Part shown: one piece after another, positions 46,059-57,864 of the stretch
Numbering within the stretch: position 1 is the first letter of the stretch
Layout: each line of letters begins with the position of its first letter
Assembly (NCBI GenBank): GCA_020746875.1
Contig: JAGTJL010000022.1
Location: 310,001-374,000, forward strand
Direction of reading: 5' to 3'
DNA: 64,000 nucleotides
DNA from: Rhexocercosporidium sp. MPI-PUGE-AT-0058
Lineage: Eukaryota; Ascomycota; Leotiomycetes; Helotiales
Translations under genes and position numbers: made by a program
Notes under the pieces: generated by a model
Databases searched by the model: none
Seen by the model: the letters and a program-made list of their open reading frames with translations, nothing else
What the model was told of the DNA's origin: nothing

Positions 46059-47075
46059 CTACTTCCTCTCCACCATCCCAACGCCCTCCAACTTTTCCAA
46101 AGCTTCACACGCATCATTCCAAGCCCCATACCCATGACCCAACTGACTCCTCAAATAAGCCGCCGTCATCCTCCTGACAACCTCGCACCTCTCCACACTC
46201 TCATCCACACACTCCTTCGCATCCCACCCGCTCACCCCACCAAAACAATGCCCCGCTCCCCTCACCGTGAGCAAATCCTTCTTTCCTCCTCCAAGCACAT
46301 ACGGATCCCTATGCCACTCCAACCCCCTCGTCGTCAAATAATCGGGCACGTCCTCATCCCCATACACCACCAGCGCAGGGCTCTCCATCTCCTCAAAGCT
46401 CGTGTCCGCAAAGAAAGGCGCTACCTCCCTCGCCATCGCCGTCTGCGTGTGTCCACCCGGATCACACCCCGGCGCTCCGATCAACACGCCCGCTCTGATG
46501 CGCGGCTCTTTCATGTCGATAGTCTCGTGGGCGTTCTTGCTCTGCGCCCCAAGTAAGATGCTAGCTGTATGCGCACCCATCGAATGGCCCACCACGCCCA
46601 CGGAATCCCAATCTAATCTCCCTCTGGCGGCCTCGAAGCCCTCCTCAATCTCTTCTTTCCGATCGAGGATGTCTTTGAAATCCTGGACGCGCGATTTCCA
46701 GAACAAGGGCCCTTCGCCGCTTTTGCTTTTGGGTATCCCTCTTTCTAGATCTTGGGAAGAGAGTTTGAGTGTCTTGGAGGAGAGGTGAGTGGGTTGGATG
46801 ACGGCGAAGCCGTGGCTGGCGTAGAAGGTTACCAAGGGTCCGTAGCCGTTCATTGAGGAGAGGTTGTTGGATGAGCCTTGGCCGTGGGAGAGGAGGATGA
46901 TGGGGAGGAGAGAGCCGGTTGTGGGGATGGTTATCTTTAGCTGGAGAGGGACGGGACGTTGCGGGATTTGTAGAATTAGGGGGCTGAGGGAGAGGATTGG
47001 GGTTGTAGGCGTGGTAGGGATGCCTTTTGCGAGGCCGATGAGGGCGTGGTCTGGGATAAGGGGTGGGGTGGACAT
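46059..47075 (-). CDS. Alpha/beta hydrolase (PAF-acetylhydrolase/chlorophyllase-like)
   Basis: A single exon of 338 residues. The oxyanion stretch LLSHGQGSSNN is near residues 61-71 and the nucleophile elbow VVGHSMGAHTA has Ser165. The acid is likely in ALVVYGDEDVP and the histidine in GAGHCFGG. The dienelactone/chlorophyllase-like layout, with a long strand pair before the elbow and a C-terminal helical addition (CVDESVERCEVVRRMTAAYL), matches fungal esterases of this class. There is no signal peptide, so it is probably cytosolic. It sits between the SDR and the transporter. Ester or lactone cleavage is the likely reaction; the substrate is unknown. Confidence 0.9.
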   Translation of the reverse strand: MSTPPLIPDHALIGLAKGIPTTPTTPILSLSPLILQIPQRPVPLQLKITIPTTGSLLPIILLSHGQGSSNNLSSMNGYGPLVTFYASHGFAVIQPTHLSSKTLKLSSQDLERGIPKSKSGEGPLFWKSRVQDFKDILDRKEEIEEGFEAARGRLDWDSVGVVGHSMGAHTASILLGAQSKNAHETIDMKEPRIRAGVLIGAPGCDPGGHTQTAMAREVAPFFADTSFEEMESPALVVYGDEDVPDYLTTRGLEWHRDPYVLGGGKKDLLTVRGAGHCFGGVSGWDAKECVDESVERCEVVRRMTAAYLRSQLGHGYGAWNDACEALEKLEGVGMVERK

Positions 47076-48329
47076 GGCTTTGCTTTTGCTCTGGCTTTGT
47101 GTATGTGTGGGTATGTGTCTTGTGGTATGGAAGAGATAAGTCAGGGATCTGGTTGTGATGGTTTGATGATTTGGTACATAGATATAGGAGCGAACTTCTG
47201 GCTTTTTATATACACCTCGACACCCCTGGCCTTACATCTTCACTTACTACTCAATTTCAAATCCTATTTTGAGCGACATAAATGCCATTTTGATTGGGTA
47301 GGTCCAAACCGTCCAAAAGAACGAGTCCGTATCTGGCGATACTCTCGACGAGCTATACTCGTTTAGGCGAAACTCGCGAGCTGCAAACTCGGTGTTGGAA
47401 TCCGAATCTCAAGAAACATGGACTTTACGGAAAAAAACACGCGGTAATAAACGGCGTTAAAGGAGGTAGCGAATATTATTCATATCTCAATAGTGGTACA
47501 CTCGGGGTGTCATGATCTACTAGTCGATTGAAAAGCACAAGTGTTATGCAGAAGCTCGTCACGGTCGTGCGCCAAAACATAGACTATTGCATTTGTACAC
47601 CTACTCCTTATCTCGAGACCACATCATCTCCAGACCAATGCACCTCACTTATACAATAGAGTTATTGCCGCTTTAGAAATTGTAGTAAATCAAATAATAT
47701 CAAACGATCTCATCAGCATACAACAAATATGCTATCCGATACACACGAAAGAACGGATTCCTCGCTTTAACGATCATGCCGAAAACGACTAAGAGTGTCC
47801 TTATAATGAAGTACCTAGGGGTAATACGCCAAAAATGCTAGTCCTGTAGCGACAATCGAAGTCATCTCAATTGAGGTCAAAAACCATGGGAAAAAGACGA
47901 TTGTGGTTGGTTCAAATAGCTAGCTTTATTCTTCTGGAGTGAGACATTGATGGTTATCTCGGTATGCATCCTCCAGTCACTACCTACTGCGCTATAGATG
48001 AAATAGACAATGTAAAGTATTCACTCATAAAAATTTGTACTACAATCAGGATTTCGTTCCCCTTATTTGTCCCTCTCACCCCCTATTCCTTTTGGCTATT
48101 CCAAGATATGATATACACACGAATGCAATATGCATATGTTATAACCTCCCTCTCATGCCATGTAGCCATCCGTCCAACCATCTACGGATCCCCAACCCAA
48201 CCCAACCAAATCCAGTCCAGTCCAGTCCAATTCCTATCCCATAAAAAGTACAATCCCACCCACTCCTCCTTTTGCGTAGTCACAACCCTATAGATATCAT
48301 CTATCTTATACATCCCAGATATCCAACAT
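47076..48329. other. Intergenic, AT-rich
   Basis: 1.25 kb between the hydrolase start and the transporter stop. A run of CCAGTCCAGTCCAGTCCA lies near 48213. No gene is supported. Confidence 0.5.
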
Positions 48330-49945
48330 TCACAATTCAACCTCAGCCACCTTGACGTCCTTGATCTTCTTCCCCTCCGTCCCCCTGGGAGTCTTCAAAC
48401 CAAAGAAAACAATCATACTGACACCCAACACACCCATCCCTCCAATCGTATATGCGACCTCCCTGCCCGCCCACCAATACACACTGGTAAAAAGTAGCGG
48501 TCCAATACCTCTACCCAGCTGACCCCAGCTCCTTAAATTGCCTAATTTACCACCCCGCTCGTCTTCGCCAGCTTCGAAACTGCTGAGTGCGTTCAAGCCT
48601 GTGACGACTGTCGCGGTCGTGATGGCCAAGAGTGTAGTAGCGGCGTACAAGCCACCTACGGTATCGATGCGGGCCAGAAGTAAGAGAGCGAGTAAGCAAG
48701 ATACGACACCAATTCGGACTGATAGTAGGGGTGGGAGACGTCTAGTAACTCCACCCTGGAGAATCGAAGCTACCAGACCCATGTAACCTAGTAAACGCCC
48801 GTTGCGAGCAGATGTATATCCGAAGAGATCGTAAGTCATGAATGGGAGGGAAAATTCCATGCCCGAGAAGAAGAGGATGAATCCGAGATGGGTGAAGTTG
48901 AGTAGGAAATGCGAGTTGGTTCGCACGTGCTTCCCTGGGGTGATTGAGGAGGAAACCATTTTGGCTTGTGTTGCGGTTCGCGTTGTGGGTTTGGTTGAGC
49001 CGTTCGTGGCAGCTGGTGCGCCATTCAACTTGGCTGATGCGACTTTACTCGGTAATGTCTCTGGGAGACAAAAGTACAGGTATATCGTCTCTGTGACGAT
49101 CAAGAACAGCGAGAAGCCTGCCGCGGTCGCAAAAGGATTCGCCTTGACTGAACTGATGGTGCTCAACCATGCCCCCAAAGCGGGTCCAAATGTAAAGCTG
49201 ATACTGAAGCATATGCCCACTAACGCCATTGTAGACCCCCTCTGCTTCTCATCCGAGATATCTGTTGCGATTGCGATAGCGAGTTGGACATTCCCTTCTG
49301 ATAGACCGCCCACAACGCGCGAGAGGAGGAAGGTGCTGAAATCGGTAGCGCAGACCCAGAGGAGTACACTAAGGATATTGCCTGCCATGCTACAGAGTAA
49401 GGCAGTTCGGCGTCCATATTTGTCGGAAAGGGTACCTATGATGGGAGATGCGAAGGCTTGTAAGAGACTACAGGAGTATTAGTCCCCGAATGTCCGCAAA
49501 ATACCTCGCAACAAGATGGCTACTCACGAGAACAAGCTACCTAGAGCTCCTCCCAGCAATACAATATCATATCTCGAGTCAATTGGTCTCGCGAATGAGG
49601 CTTTGTAGGCGTTGAGGTATGTAAGGATGTGCGCGAGGACGGAGGGAGATTTATTCGAGCTGCTAAATTGTGTTGGTGCTTCGAGGCTAGCAGAAAGTCA
49701 GTCTTTGTCCTGCCTCTGTGAAATGTTCCTTACTCTCGATAGTATGCCAGCAGAGATGGGAAGAGCGGTAGGATGAATGTGAAGCTGATCTGTTGCCATT
49801 GTGTTAGTTGAAGGCTGGGCAAGGCGAGGCGCATTGCTGCGAGCGTGAGGTAGCGAGAGAGGACACATACCAAATCTAGTAAAAGAGAGAAGAAGACTAC
49901 CCTCAGCACCTTCTTCCTCGTTGCTGGATCTACAGGAGCTGCCAT
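48330..49945 (-). CDS. Major facilitator superfamily transporter (MFSD10/YCR023C-like)
   Basis: Exons 49945-49871, 49789-49734, 49686-49528 and 49467-48330 give 475 residues. The first membrane helix (VFFSLLLDL) is split by an intron. MFS motif A appears as GTLSDKYGRRTALL after helix 2. A highly conserved stretch, RVVGGLSEGNVQLAIAIATD, then FTFGPALGAWLS, follows the MFSD10/tetracycline-efflux pattern. There is a cytoplasmic loop of about 70 residues in the middle and about 12 helices overall. It is a probable drug/proton antiporter of the plasma or vacuole membrane. Its position beside redox and hydrolytic enzymes makes export of a small metabolite plausible but unproven. Confidence 0.92.
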
Positions 49946-51995
49946 TGTGTCTGGTGTCCGGGTTCTTTTCCGGAGTTCCAGTTCCAATTATCCAAGTCTT
50001 GCAATGTATGCCCAGTCGTCCAAAAGGCAATGCAGATGCCACACACGCCTCACCCTACTATCAACACAGCTGGCGATGTGTCGTCGAAATAGCCGCGGGA
50101 ATCAAGCCAGGAATAAACAAGAGGAGAAGGCCAGTTCGGCTCTTAAGGAGAAGAAACGGAGGGGCAATCCTTCGGTGGTCAGGCCAGCGTGTCTGATCTT
50201 TGTTTACGCTTTGTTGCAGGTGTAAGCGGCAGTTGATCCGGCGCAGATACGACGTGTGCAGATGTGTGAGGTGGTGTGCGTCCAGGAGGTGTCGAATTAA
50301 AAGTATAAGTGAGGTGGTGGTGCTCAAAAGTGCTCAGCCCAGCCCAGGTCTCCTTCCACCCAACAGCAGTCGAGGTTGTCCAAGTCGTTTTGTTTCTTTT
50401 GGCTCAAGACGGGAACGCGGCCGCACAGGGGGGAGAGGCCGATCCCTGCCCATCCTGCCGCCAAGCAATGACGACAATTGCCGTCGCCCCGCATTTACAT
50501 GCCAAGAAGACGGGAAGAAGACGCGGGTGACCAGGAAGATGCATTGGAATCACCCGAAACGGGATTAGAGGAGGAGAAGCTTAGATTTCCGAGGAGATTG
50601 ATTGGATGAGAGGAGCGAGAGGAGAGGGGAGGGGTTTGACTCGGGATCGATGGCTGCCGGAATGAGTCCAGATATCTGGGTGTGAGGGGGAAGTGAGGTT
50701 AAGGACAGTAGGGGTGGGTGGGGAGACGAGAAGGATGCATGGTTGCCGAGGCTGGAAACGGAGACAATTTCACTGTAATTACCTACGTATGCCCTCTGGT
50801 TCGTTGGTTTGGTTTGGGCTTGGGGGTAGGAACTCTATTGTAAGCGACACCATGACAACATGGATGGATGAGTGTCTAGTCAGTTCCTCGACATACTTCT
50901 GTCCTTTATCAAAAGCAAATCCTCCACTTCAATCGTGTGGAGGATCAAAGTCAAATTGCATCATGAGGAAGCAATATACACTCGAATTGTACAATCTAGC
51001 TGCATCCTTTCGATATCAAGAAGTACGCCAACTAGATTTATCGGACGCCAGGTTCCAAAGTAAGTCAGCTCAGCCCAGGCCTAGCCACCCCACATCCACA
51101 TTCACAGCCCTCCCTGACCATACTTTGCTTCGCCTCACTTCTTCAACTGATGCGAAGTACCGAATGAACTATCCTAATCCTTAAAATGTTTTCCTCCTAC
51201 ACGCTGGGGTAGAGAAGCGAAGGCTCCTGATTGCTTCCAGTACTTAAAAGCAGACCTGACATTCTATTTCAATAATATTTTAATTATTCAAGCTATGCCT
51301 TCATACAAAGAATATGTTGAGATAGACACCAAAGCTAGATCTAATTATACCTTTCCCTTCCTGCTAAGCGAGGAGTTTATGAAGGAAAACTTTAGGAGAC
51401 AGGAGTTAAGACGGTACCATAGGCTTTAAAAGACGACAGGGCGGTATGGGATTCTTAGGTTCGATTTGGCTTTTAGCATCGCGGATTCGCGATTTATTCG
51501 ATTCTCATGAACTATACTTTTCGTCTTACTAATGGATATATGCGGACATTAGTGTATGGGGTTAAGTGTATTTGAAGTGAAAACTGTACCATTGGCTGTG
51601 TACCTGGCTCAAGTTGCGTCAGCGACTAAAGCTCGTTATCTTGAAGTCCTCTCTGTCTAAGTTCCAGCATTCCTGCGTTCGCAGCACCCCCAGTCCCTCA
51701 GGATTCCGTTTACGGACACGACTTCAAGCTCAAAGCACAGAATAGGCTCTAAGTCAGATATTATCTCCGCATCAAAGGAGATTCCCCATACTTTACCTAT
51801 TCGGCAAAACCCCATCGTTCCTTCCCAAACAACCCCAACCAGTTAAGCGAGGAACCATCATCGAGTCACTCGGCGAACCAATACAGCTCGCCGAGAACAA
51901 CTAACTTCGGAAATCACAAATCTTTCTTTCTTTTCAAGACTCAAAAATGAAAGACTTCCTGGTTCGAATACCAAACGATAAAAAAAAGAAGGGTA
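49946..51995. other. Intergenic region
   Basis: 2 kb upstream of the transporter. Frames at 50200-50570 and 50693-51184 lack domain signals and splice logic. Nothing firm is seen. Confidence 0.5.
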
Positions 51996-52143
51996 GACAC
52001 CTGCGAGGTTCGAACTCGCGCCCCCGAAGGGAATTCCGAAGTTGCTATTATAGCAAGAACTGTTTCATGTCGTTAGGAGACTGTAAGTTTGAGGTTACGG
52101 GAAAGGAAGCTTACATCGCGTTAGACCACTCCGCCACTGTATT
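51996..52143 (-). tRNA. tRNA-like element, probably a decayed or long-intron class II tRNA (Leu/Ser type)
   Basis: The minus strand has an A-box, TGGCGGAGTGG, and a perfect T-arm, GCGAG-TTCGAAC-CTCGC, in the right order. A variable-arm-like stem (CCC-TTC-GGG) and a 3' half-acceptor AGGTGTC follow. However, the 5' acceptor AATACAG pairs with it at only four of seven positions, and the 148-nt span is long. I could not place an anticodon with U33 in a good stem, so I do not name the amino acid. It may be a pseudo-tRNA. Confidence 0.4.
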
Positions 52144-52449
52144 CTGTTAGTTGCAAGTCTTGGGACTGTCCAGCCCTGAGTTGGATGATGGCTTTGACTT
52201 ACAAGTGCCAGTTTCATTGAATGTTGTAAGGGATTTGCTTATTGGGATAGATATCAGAATGGTTTAGAGAGCGGAAGGACGGGACCTTTCCCGCTTGGGA
52301 AGCGGCGAGCCTCGAGGTTCCTATTACAGCTCGCCGAGAAGAGCACCAATTTCCCAAGTGCTCTCAGTGGCTTCTCTCCACAAACAAACCATGCTTCAAG
52401 GGTTATTAATTTCTCATTTCTGCTTCAATTACCCAAACACATAAAATAT
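52144..52449. other. Intergenic gap
   Basis: Short region between the tRNA-like element and the 3' end of the secreted-protein gene. No feature is seen. Confidence 0.45.
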
Positions 52450-53833
52450 CTATCCCCCACAAACCGACACCGCCAAAAGCGTGATATTCAAACAAGCCGG
52501 CGTCTCAGAACTATAATCCGCACCCAGCACCAGCCCCAATCCATAAACCTCCACATAAAGCGGACACCACTGGAAGATATGCGTATTAAACATTCTCTCG
52601 TCTCACAAGTCACTTCCCGATATCCACCCTCGTACAACCCATTCAGCGCTCCCAAAGTACAGTAAGCATACAACCTACGCTCCAAATCAACCTGGATGAC
52701 CCTCCGATCCATGAAGTGGAAGATCTCGAAGTCCATTGAACCCGTCGCTCCATGCGTAGACTGTTCCGTTCACGCCGTTGCTCAGGAGACGGGATTGAGA
52801 GTCCAGGTAGAAAACTGGGGCGTCGGTTTTGGAGGTGATGAAATGTGGGGATTTGAGGGTTGGATAGCCCCGGAGTGGATCAGGGTATGCTTGGATGTAA
52901 TGATTGTCTACTGACGGGGCGTTGGTGGCTTTCAGGTAGAAGGAAGGGTTGGGGACCGAGGGTGTGCATTTTACGGTTCGGGTGTGGGTCGAGACTGTGA
53001 GCGAGATTTCGGTGGCTGTGTAGTAGGATGTCTCGGTGAAGGGAATCTCTTCGTAGATGGTTTCAGTATAGTCGACGATGGTTGTTGCGATCTTGATATT
53101 TCACGTTAAGGATTTCCTTGTGTGAGTCTTGATGATATCTTCAGGGGCAAACTCACAGCGTAGCTCTTTTCTGTCGTCTTCTCCTGGATAGTAGTTCTTT
53201 TATCTTTTGTCACTGTCGTCGGACAGGTGATTAAACAAGAACAAGCTTTTGACTGGGCAGTCAAAGGGCATATCGACGGAGAAGTTGTGATTGCTCGCGG
53301 ATCGACAGTTGAGGTTTCATGATTATTTTCATTTCGAGACTCACTCGACCCAGTATGTGGGATATATCGTTGTTGTAGCCGAAGGAACTTGCGATGTCCT
53401 AGTGTACGAATATGTCGCAGTGGTTGAAGTGAAATCGCCCTGGCCGCCAGATCAGTCACTAACGAACAAATGCCCTGTGGAGCACGGACCCATGCTTTCC
53501 GGTTCGTAACAATCAAGATCCAGACACAAATAACCAACCAAATAAATATCTCCAGGTATGAACAAGTTCCTCAAAAGCATATGACTCAACAATCACCTTC
53601 GTGCTCATTGATGTCACCGTGCCGCTGAGAGTGGCAGTCGGTGTGGTGGTACATTTTAGAACGGACGAACAGAACGAAGAAGCGGATTTCGTCCTACTGT
53701 ATGTTGAGCTAATTGCTTTGACGCAATTCGATACGCTTGCTACTTTTGTGCATGTTGATGCTGCTGCATTTGTAAACGGTGCTGCGACGAGAAGAAGTAG
53801 ATAAAAAGCGGATAATGTAGGGACAATCATCAT
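52450..53833 (-). pseudogene. Secreted Cys/Thr-rich protein gene with frame breaks
   Basis: The start at 53833 gives a clear signal peptide (MMIVPTLSAFYLLLLVAAPF) and a Cys-containing segment. A middle exon-like part carries GDFTSTTATYSYTRTSQ, and another TVTKDKRTTIQEKTTEKSYA with a GTGAGT donor. The largest exon then reads IATTIVDYTETIYEEIPFTE onward to near 52740. There the frame shifts by one base, to FHFMDRRVIQVDLERRLYAY, and shifts again near 52590 to the natural-looking end QWCPLYVEVYGLGLVLGADY...LLAVSVCGG (stop at 52450). The ending resembles a Pezizomycotina family of secreted proteins of unknown role. I could not remove the last two shifts with introns, so either a sequencing slip or gene decay is present. 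Confidence 0.5.
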
Positions 53834-54218
53834 GAGTTTGCGGTTCCTGTTAGAATATTTTACGAGAATCAATTTATTGTCACGGATACGGAAAGAGGTC
53901 GCAAGTCAACAAAGGTCGAGCAGGAACCATGAAGTGCCTTTCTACCCATTTACTGTAATGGAAGTGGTGATCGAACTAGACCAGTCTTATCGCTTGGCGT
54001 ATTGATGGCTTTCAGCTTCTTCAGGTAGGGTGTCGGATTTTATAGACTAGGCAAGCCACAGAGCGATGGGACAGGTCAACACCAATGTCATTTTCAAAGA
54101 TTGCGATCTAGAACAAGATCTAGCTATGCGCCACCATGAAACGCGTACCGCTTGAGAAATTCAAATGCTGTTTGTTACTGCCGTATCTGTGTCTGTATCC
54201 TGTATCTGTGGTCGGTTT
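53834..54218. other. Intergenic region
   Basis: 385 bp between the secreted-protein start and the stop of the next minus-strand gene. It is a likely promoter; nothing else is seen. Confidence 0.45.
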
Positions 54219-56327
54219 TTATTTAACCTCCGTCTTTCTCAGTTCTGCATCTCCTGGCGACAAATGACTCGCTTCCCTTAAAATTTCACGAAATCTAACA
54301 GCTAGTAACTCAATAGTCCTCGCGCATTTCGGCGCATCTTTCACTTCTTTATTCTCCGCAGCCTGTACCTGCGCATCTTTCACCGTCCCACTCTTAGGAA
54401 TTCGCCCCGCTGTAACAACATCGATATCACCACCATATCTAACAGGCCCATCTGGCTGAGCCGGTGTGATTGCAGTTGCGTTCAGATATGCTTGCCAACG
54501 TCGAAGAAACATTCCCGGGCCTGGCGTAGGCCGTGTTGGCGATGGTTCTCGCGTAGTTGGTTTCGAGGAAGATGTGAATGCCCTCCTCAATTTCTTCGGA
54601 GCAGGCTCATGCTCGACTTCGAAGATCATGTCGGATTTGGAAGTCGTAGCGAGCTGTGCGTGATAGGCAGAGTAGGCATCGCATTCTGCCAAGACCTGAG
54701 CTTTCTGTTTCTCTGGAAGCTGCGAAATTGCGGTTTCCAATTGTGATGTCAGCTTGCCCGCTCCGCCCGAGTTAGAGGCTGTAGTGTTCTCTTTCTGGTC
54801 ATTGACTCTGAATTGCGAAGCTGATGTGCGAGCATATTCCTTGTACCAAGTGCTAAGTTCAGGACCATTCTTGCATACTTGGTGAATGAACTTGTGGCAA
54901 GATTTCTGATGCTTCCTTAAAAGTCGAACGAAATCTCCCACGCTCGCATTCGGGGAGTTCTTGGCTGATGGCGACAATGCCAGCAAATCGTCCAGGAAGG
55001 CTTGGAAATCACTGACTGTCCCGCTGAGATCGACTGCTTTATGTAGAGCTCGTATGACTGGATCGTAAGCCGCGACACATTCTCGTACAGCCTGGGTGAG
55101 TAAATCTGGCTGTCTGGAGCACAGGATTGCGATGATCTTCTTCCGGTCTTGGAGTGAGATCTTTGCGGAAAGGTAGTCTAGAGCAAGAGGAATCTGCTTT
55201 TCATTGAGTTCTTCACCACCGTACTCTTCCATGATCGTGACGACTATAGGTTCTGATTTTGCCTCGCTCATGGTCCGGCACTTGTCGTGCTCTAGCCGGT
55301 CCTTGTCCATGTAAGCGACCAAGATCGCCCGCTGACTTTGAGTTGGCCCTGCACTGTTCTTTTCTATCTCCGTAATGCGGCTTTTGAGACTGTTCGTATC
55401 CCAGTTGACGACCGTCCAAATAATGGTTTGAAGAAGATTCCAACCGGCATCACTTGCATTGGTGATCCCGAAGAATGTGGTGACGCTGTTCAAAGTCATC
55501 TTCGTGAGAATGAGCTTCATCATAGCGTTGATCATTGTTGCCACATTCCCAATCTTCAAAGTCTGCCGGATCGCAGTATATGGAACAAGTGCATTCGCTT
55601 GCTTCATCATTGTAAGCATCGTCTGCCCCTCGGGAGTGATGATGAGAATGTAATGAAGGAACGACGCTAGAATAACAAGAATATACTCGTGCGCCGCTTG
55701 GACCAGTAGATCATGCTCTTCCAATTTGTCGGTCTCTGCCGCTTTGACGAACATCTCATCGAGAAGTGTGTCGTAAACGAGCTTCTGGAGAAAATCCTGA
55801 AATGCCGCCAACACATCTTCCGGCTTTGAAGTATCGTAAACTGGCTCCGTCCTACTCAGATCCTTCTTTGGGAATCCACCATAATACCCCCTAGCCGGGG
55901 CTTCTAGCAGAGCCGCAGTCGCCGTAGCCAAGGTTTTCCGAATTCCAATATATCCGGCCTCATATGACTCGCTCAGATCCGCCTTGGCGAACTCTTCAAT
56001 GATCTCTTGACACTTGGCTTGATAGAAGTCTGGGCTCACATCTCGTAAACCAGGGAGAGGTACAAAAAAGGACGAGAAGAGTGCGTGCAATAGTGGCATT
56101 TCATTGGGTTCGCCATCGGTCTTGAAGGGTGATCCTGAGCGAGACAGAGCGCCTGGGAGGCGGAGATCGCGAAGCTCTTGGTATGCTTCATGATGACTGA
56201 GGATATCGAGAAGAGCGCGCGCCTGGTCGGGCGACATATGCTCTGTCGTCATTGCGTCTGTTGATTTATTCTCATAATGTGTGTTGGCGTGCGCAAGAGC
56301 TTGATATAAAGTAGAATTTGTACTCAT
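54219..56327 (-). CDS. PXB/DUF3818-like protein
   Basis: A single exon of 702 residues. Residues 30-160 resemble the PX-associated (PXB) domain: MSPDQARALLDILSHHEAYQ, LRLPGALSRSGSPF, then LLHALFSSFFVPLPGLRDVS. Residues 160-560 are mostly helical, with a membrane-like or buried helix (YILVILASFLHYILIITPEG) and AILVAYMDKDRLEHDK. They look like the DUF3818 region that follows PXB in fungal PX proteins such as yeast YPR097W. I do not see the PX lipid-binding domain usually found between or beside these regions. The C-terminus is rich in Pro and Ser and disordered. A role at internal membranes is inferred from family membership. Confidence 0.65.
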   Translation of the reverse strand: MSTNSTLYQALAHANTHYENKSTDAMTTEHMSPDQARALLDILSHHEAYQELRDLRLPGALSRSGSPFKTDGEPNEMPLLHALFSSFFVPLPGLRDVSPDFYQAKCQEIIEEFAKADLSESYEAGYIGIRKTLATATAALLEAPARGYYGGFPKKDLSRTEPVYDTSKPEDVLAAFQDFLQKLVYDTLLDEMFVKAAETDKLEEHDLLVQAAHEYILVILASFLHYILIITPEGQTMLTMMKQANALVPYTAIRQTLKIGNVATMINAMMKLILTKMTLNSVTTFFGITNASDAGWNLLQTIIWTVVNWDTNSLKSRITEIEKNSAGPTQSQRAILVAYMDKDRLEHDKCRTMSEAKSEPIVVTIMEEYGGEELNEKQIPLALDYLSAKISLQDRKKIIAILCSRQPDLLTQAVRECVAAYDPVIRALHKAVDLSGTVSDFQAFLDDLLALSPSAKNSPNASVGDFVRLLRKHQKSCHKFIHQVCKNGPELSTWYKEYARTSASQFRVNDQKENTTASNSGGAGKLTSQLETAISQLPEKQKAQVLAECDAYSAYHAQLATTSKSDMIFEVEHEPAPKKLRRAFTSSSKPTTREPSPTRPTPGPGMFLRRWQAYLNATAITPAQPDGPVRYGGDIDVVTAGRIPKSGTVKDAQVQAAENKEVKDAPKCARTIELLAVRFREILREASHLSPGDAELRKTEVK

Positions 56328-57864
56328 GTTTCTGGATGAACGCCTGGCCAGCTCGCTTTGATGACATCACCCATGCGATATAGATACGAGGGTCTTGGCA
56401 TCAGCTTTCCTCGGATCAAAATTTGCGATTCAAAGATATTTTGAGGGTCCACGGAAGTTCACAATTATTGTAAATCCGCACGCATTACTTGCGTGAATGT
56501 CCCACTCCAGCCGTCTCCGGAGATATCCTTGAGGTTCTTGTCACGTGTACGCTCTCATTCGTTCGATACCTCTGGACTAATGAAGAGTTCCTTCTTGTCC
56601 AATACCTGATTCAGCTCTAAGTTTTTATGTTCATAGTATTAACTACTAAATGGCAGCTTCAGAGGCATCCTCCATTATGCAGTCATGTGACCTTGCTCCT
56701 TTGATGAATTATTTGTTGATTTTTGGTGTACCTAGGCAATTTGTATGTTTCACTCCCTGTCTGAGGAAATACGCTGGACTATGGTGAGTCGCTGGCCGTT
56801 AACAATTCACGAAATATGTATTAATACAAATGAACTGCTCAAAGTTTGGAAGGGAAGAGGGGTCAGTATAGCCTCTTTGGGAAGCGATGTTGGCCAAGCA
56901 CTTGCAGACTCTTTTCGATTAGAAGAAGTAGGGTAATCATTAAATGATGTAAGTATAGCTACAGCTGCTAGCCGAATGAATGATAGAAATGACGTAGGAC
57001 AGCTGCAATGTGGCAGCTTTCATATACGCCGTCCTGATGATATATACGATAGCCACCGATTTAGGTTGGAACCAAACAACTTGGTCAGGTGCTTGCAAGC
57101 TAAGCTGATGGTATTCATGAGTAACTCTGGGTATGTCTTTGTGTTAAGGTGGAGGATGACACGATTGACGTCGTTGATATTTGTGCAGGTGATCTTCGGG
57201 AATCCTGATTCCTCCTTCTTTTAGAGGAGCAATCCTAAAAATGCATCAGATTTCTTCAGGGCGGTTATGATACTCATGACGAAGAGCATGTCGCTATTCT
57301 TGGGGGCTTTGTTCTTCAGGTCTAGGAATTATTTGTAGTCCATCGCGATGAGCGTGGGAATGAGCCGACGTGCTGAAATTGCAGACGACATTTTTGTAAG
57401 CCCAATAAGAACTTATTACCTGTTAGAAAATGTATGGATTTCGTACTGTGTGACTGCCCCTGACCTGAAGTCGATCTTGTGAGGTCAATTTGATTTTGGA
57501 AAACAAAAGAGAATCTGGAAGGATATTACTGCAAATGACCAATCTGGAAATTGATAGTCAAATGTCCACATAGTTTTGAATTACTGCAAGTTAGAGTTAC
57601 GTTACTCTCAATGCGATTGGTCCTTTCTGACAATAACTGTAGTCACTTGCCACTTATGATATAGCTTTGTTTATGTTTAGACAATGCCATTATCTGTTAG
57701 GCACATTTCCTTTGTAACCAGCACTCAGCTCCTCAAACCGTACTTCCCACCAAAAATAACCCTTCCAGAAATATCTTTCTCAGCAAAACTAAAACATGGC
57801 TTGCAGCATCCAAAAGTTGCGCATGGCGTCGCATGGAAAAATCTTCAAAGAAAGTGATAATGCA
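56328..57864. other. AT-rich region without a gene
   Basis: 1.5 kb with many stops in all frames and a lower G+C look than its neighbours. It may be old repeat or decayed sequence. No specific element is identified. Confidence 0.45.

Noticed and set aside
41694..49945. A full secondary-metabolite gene cluster
   Set aside because: No PKS, NRPS, terpene synthase, prenyltransferase or P450 is present, so only a small metabolic module can be proposed.
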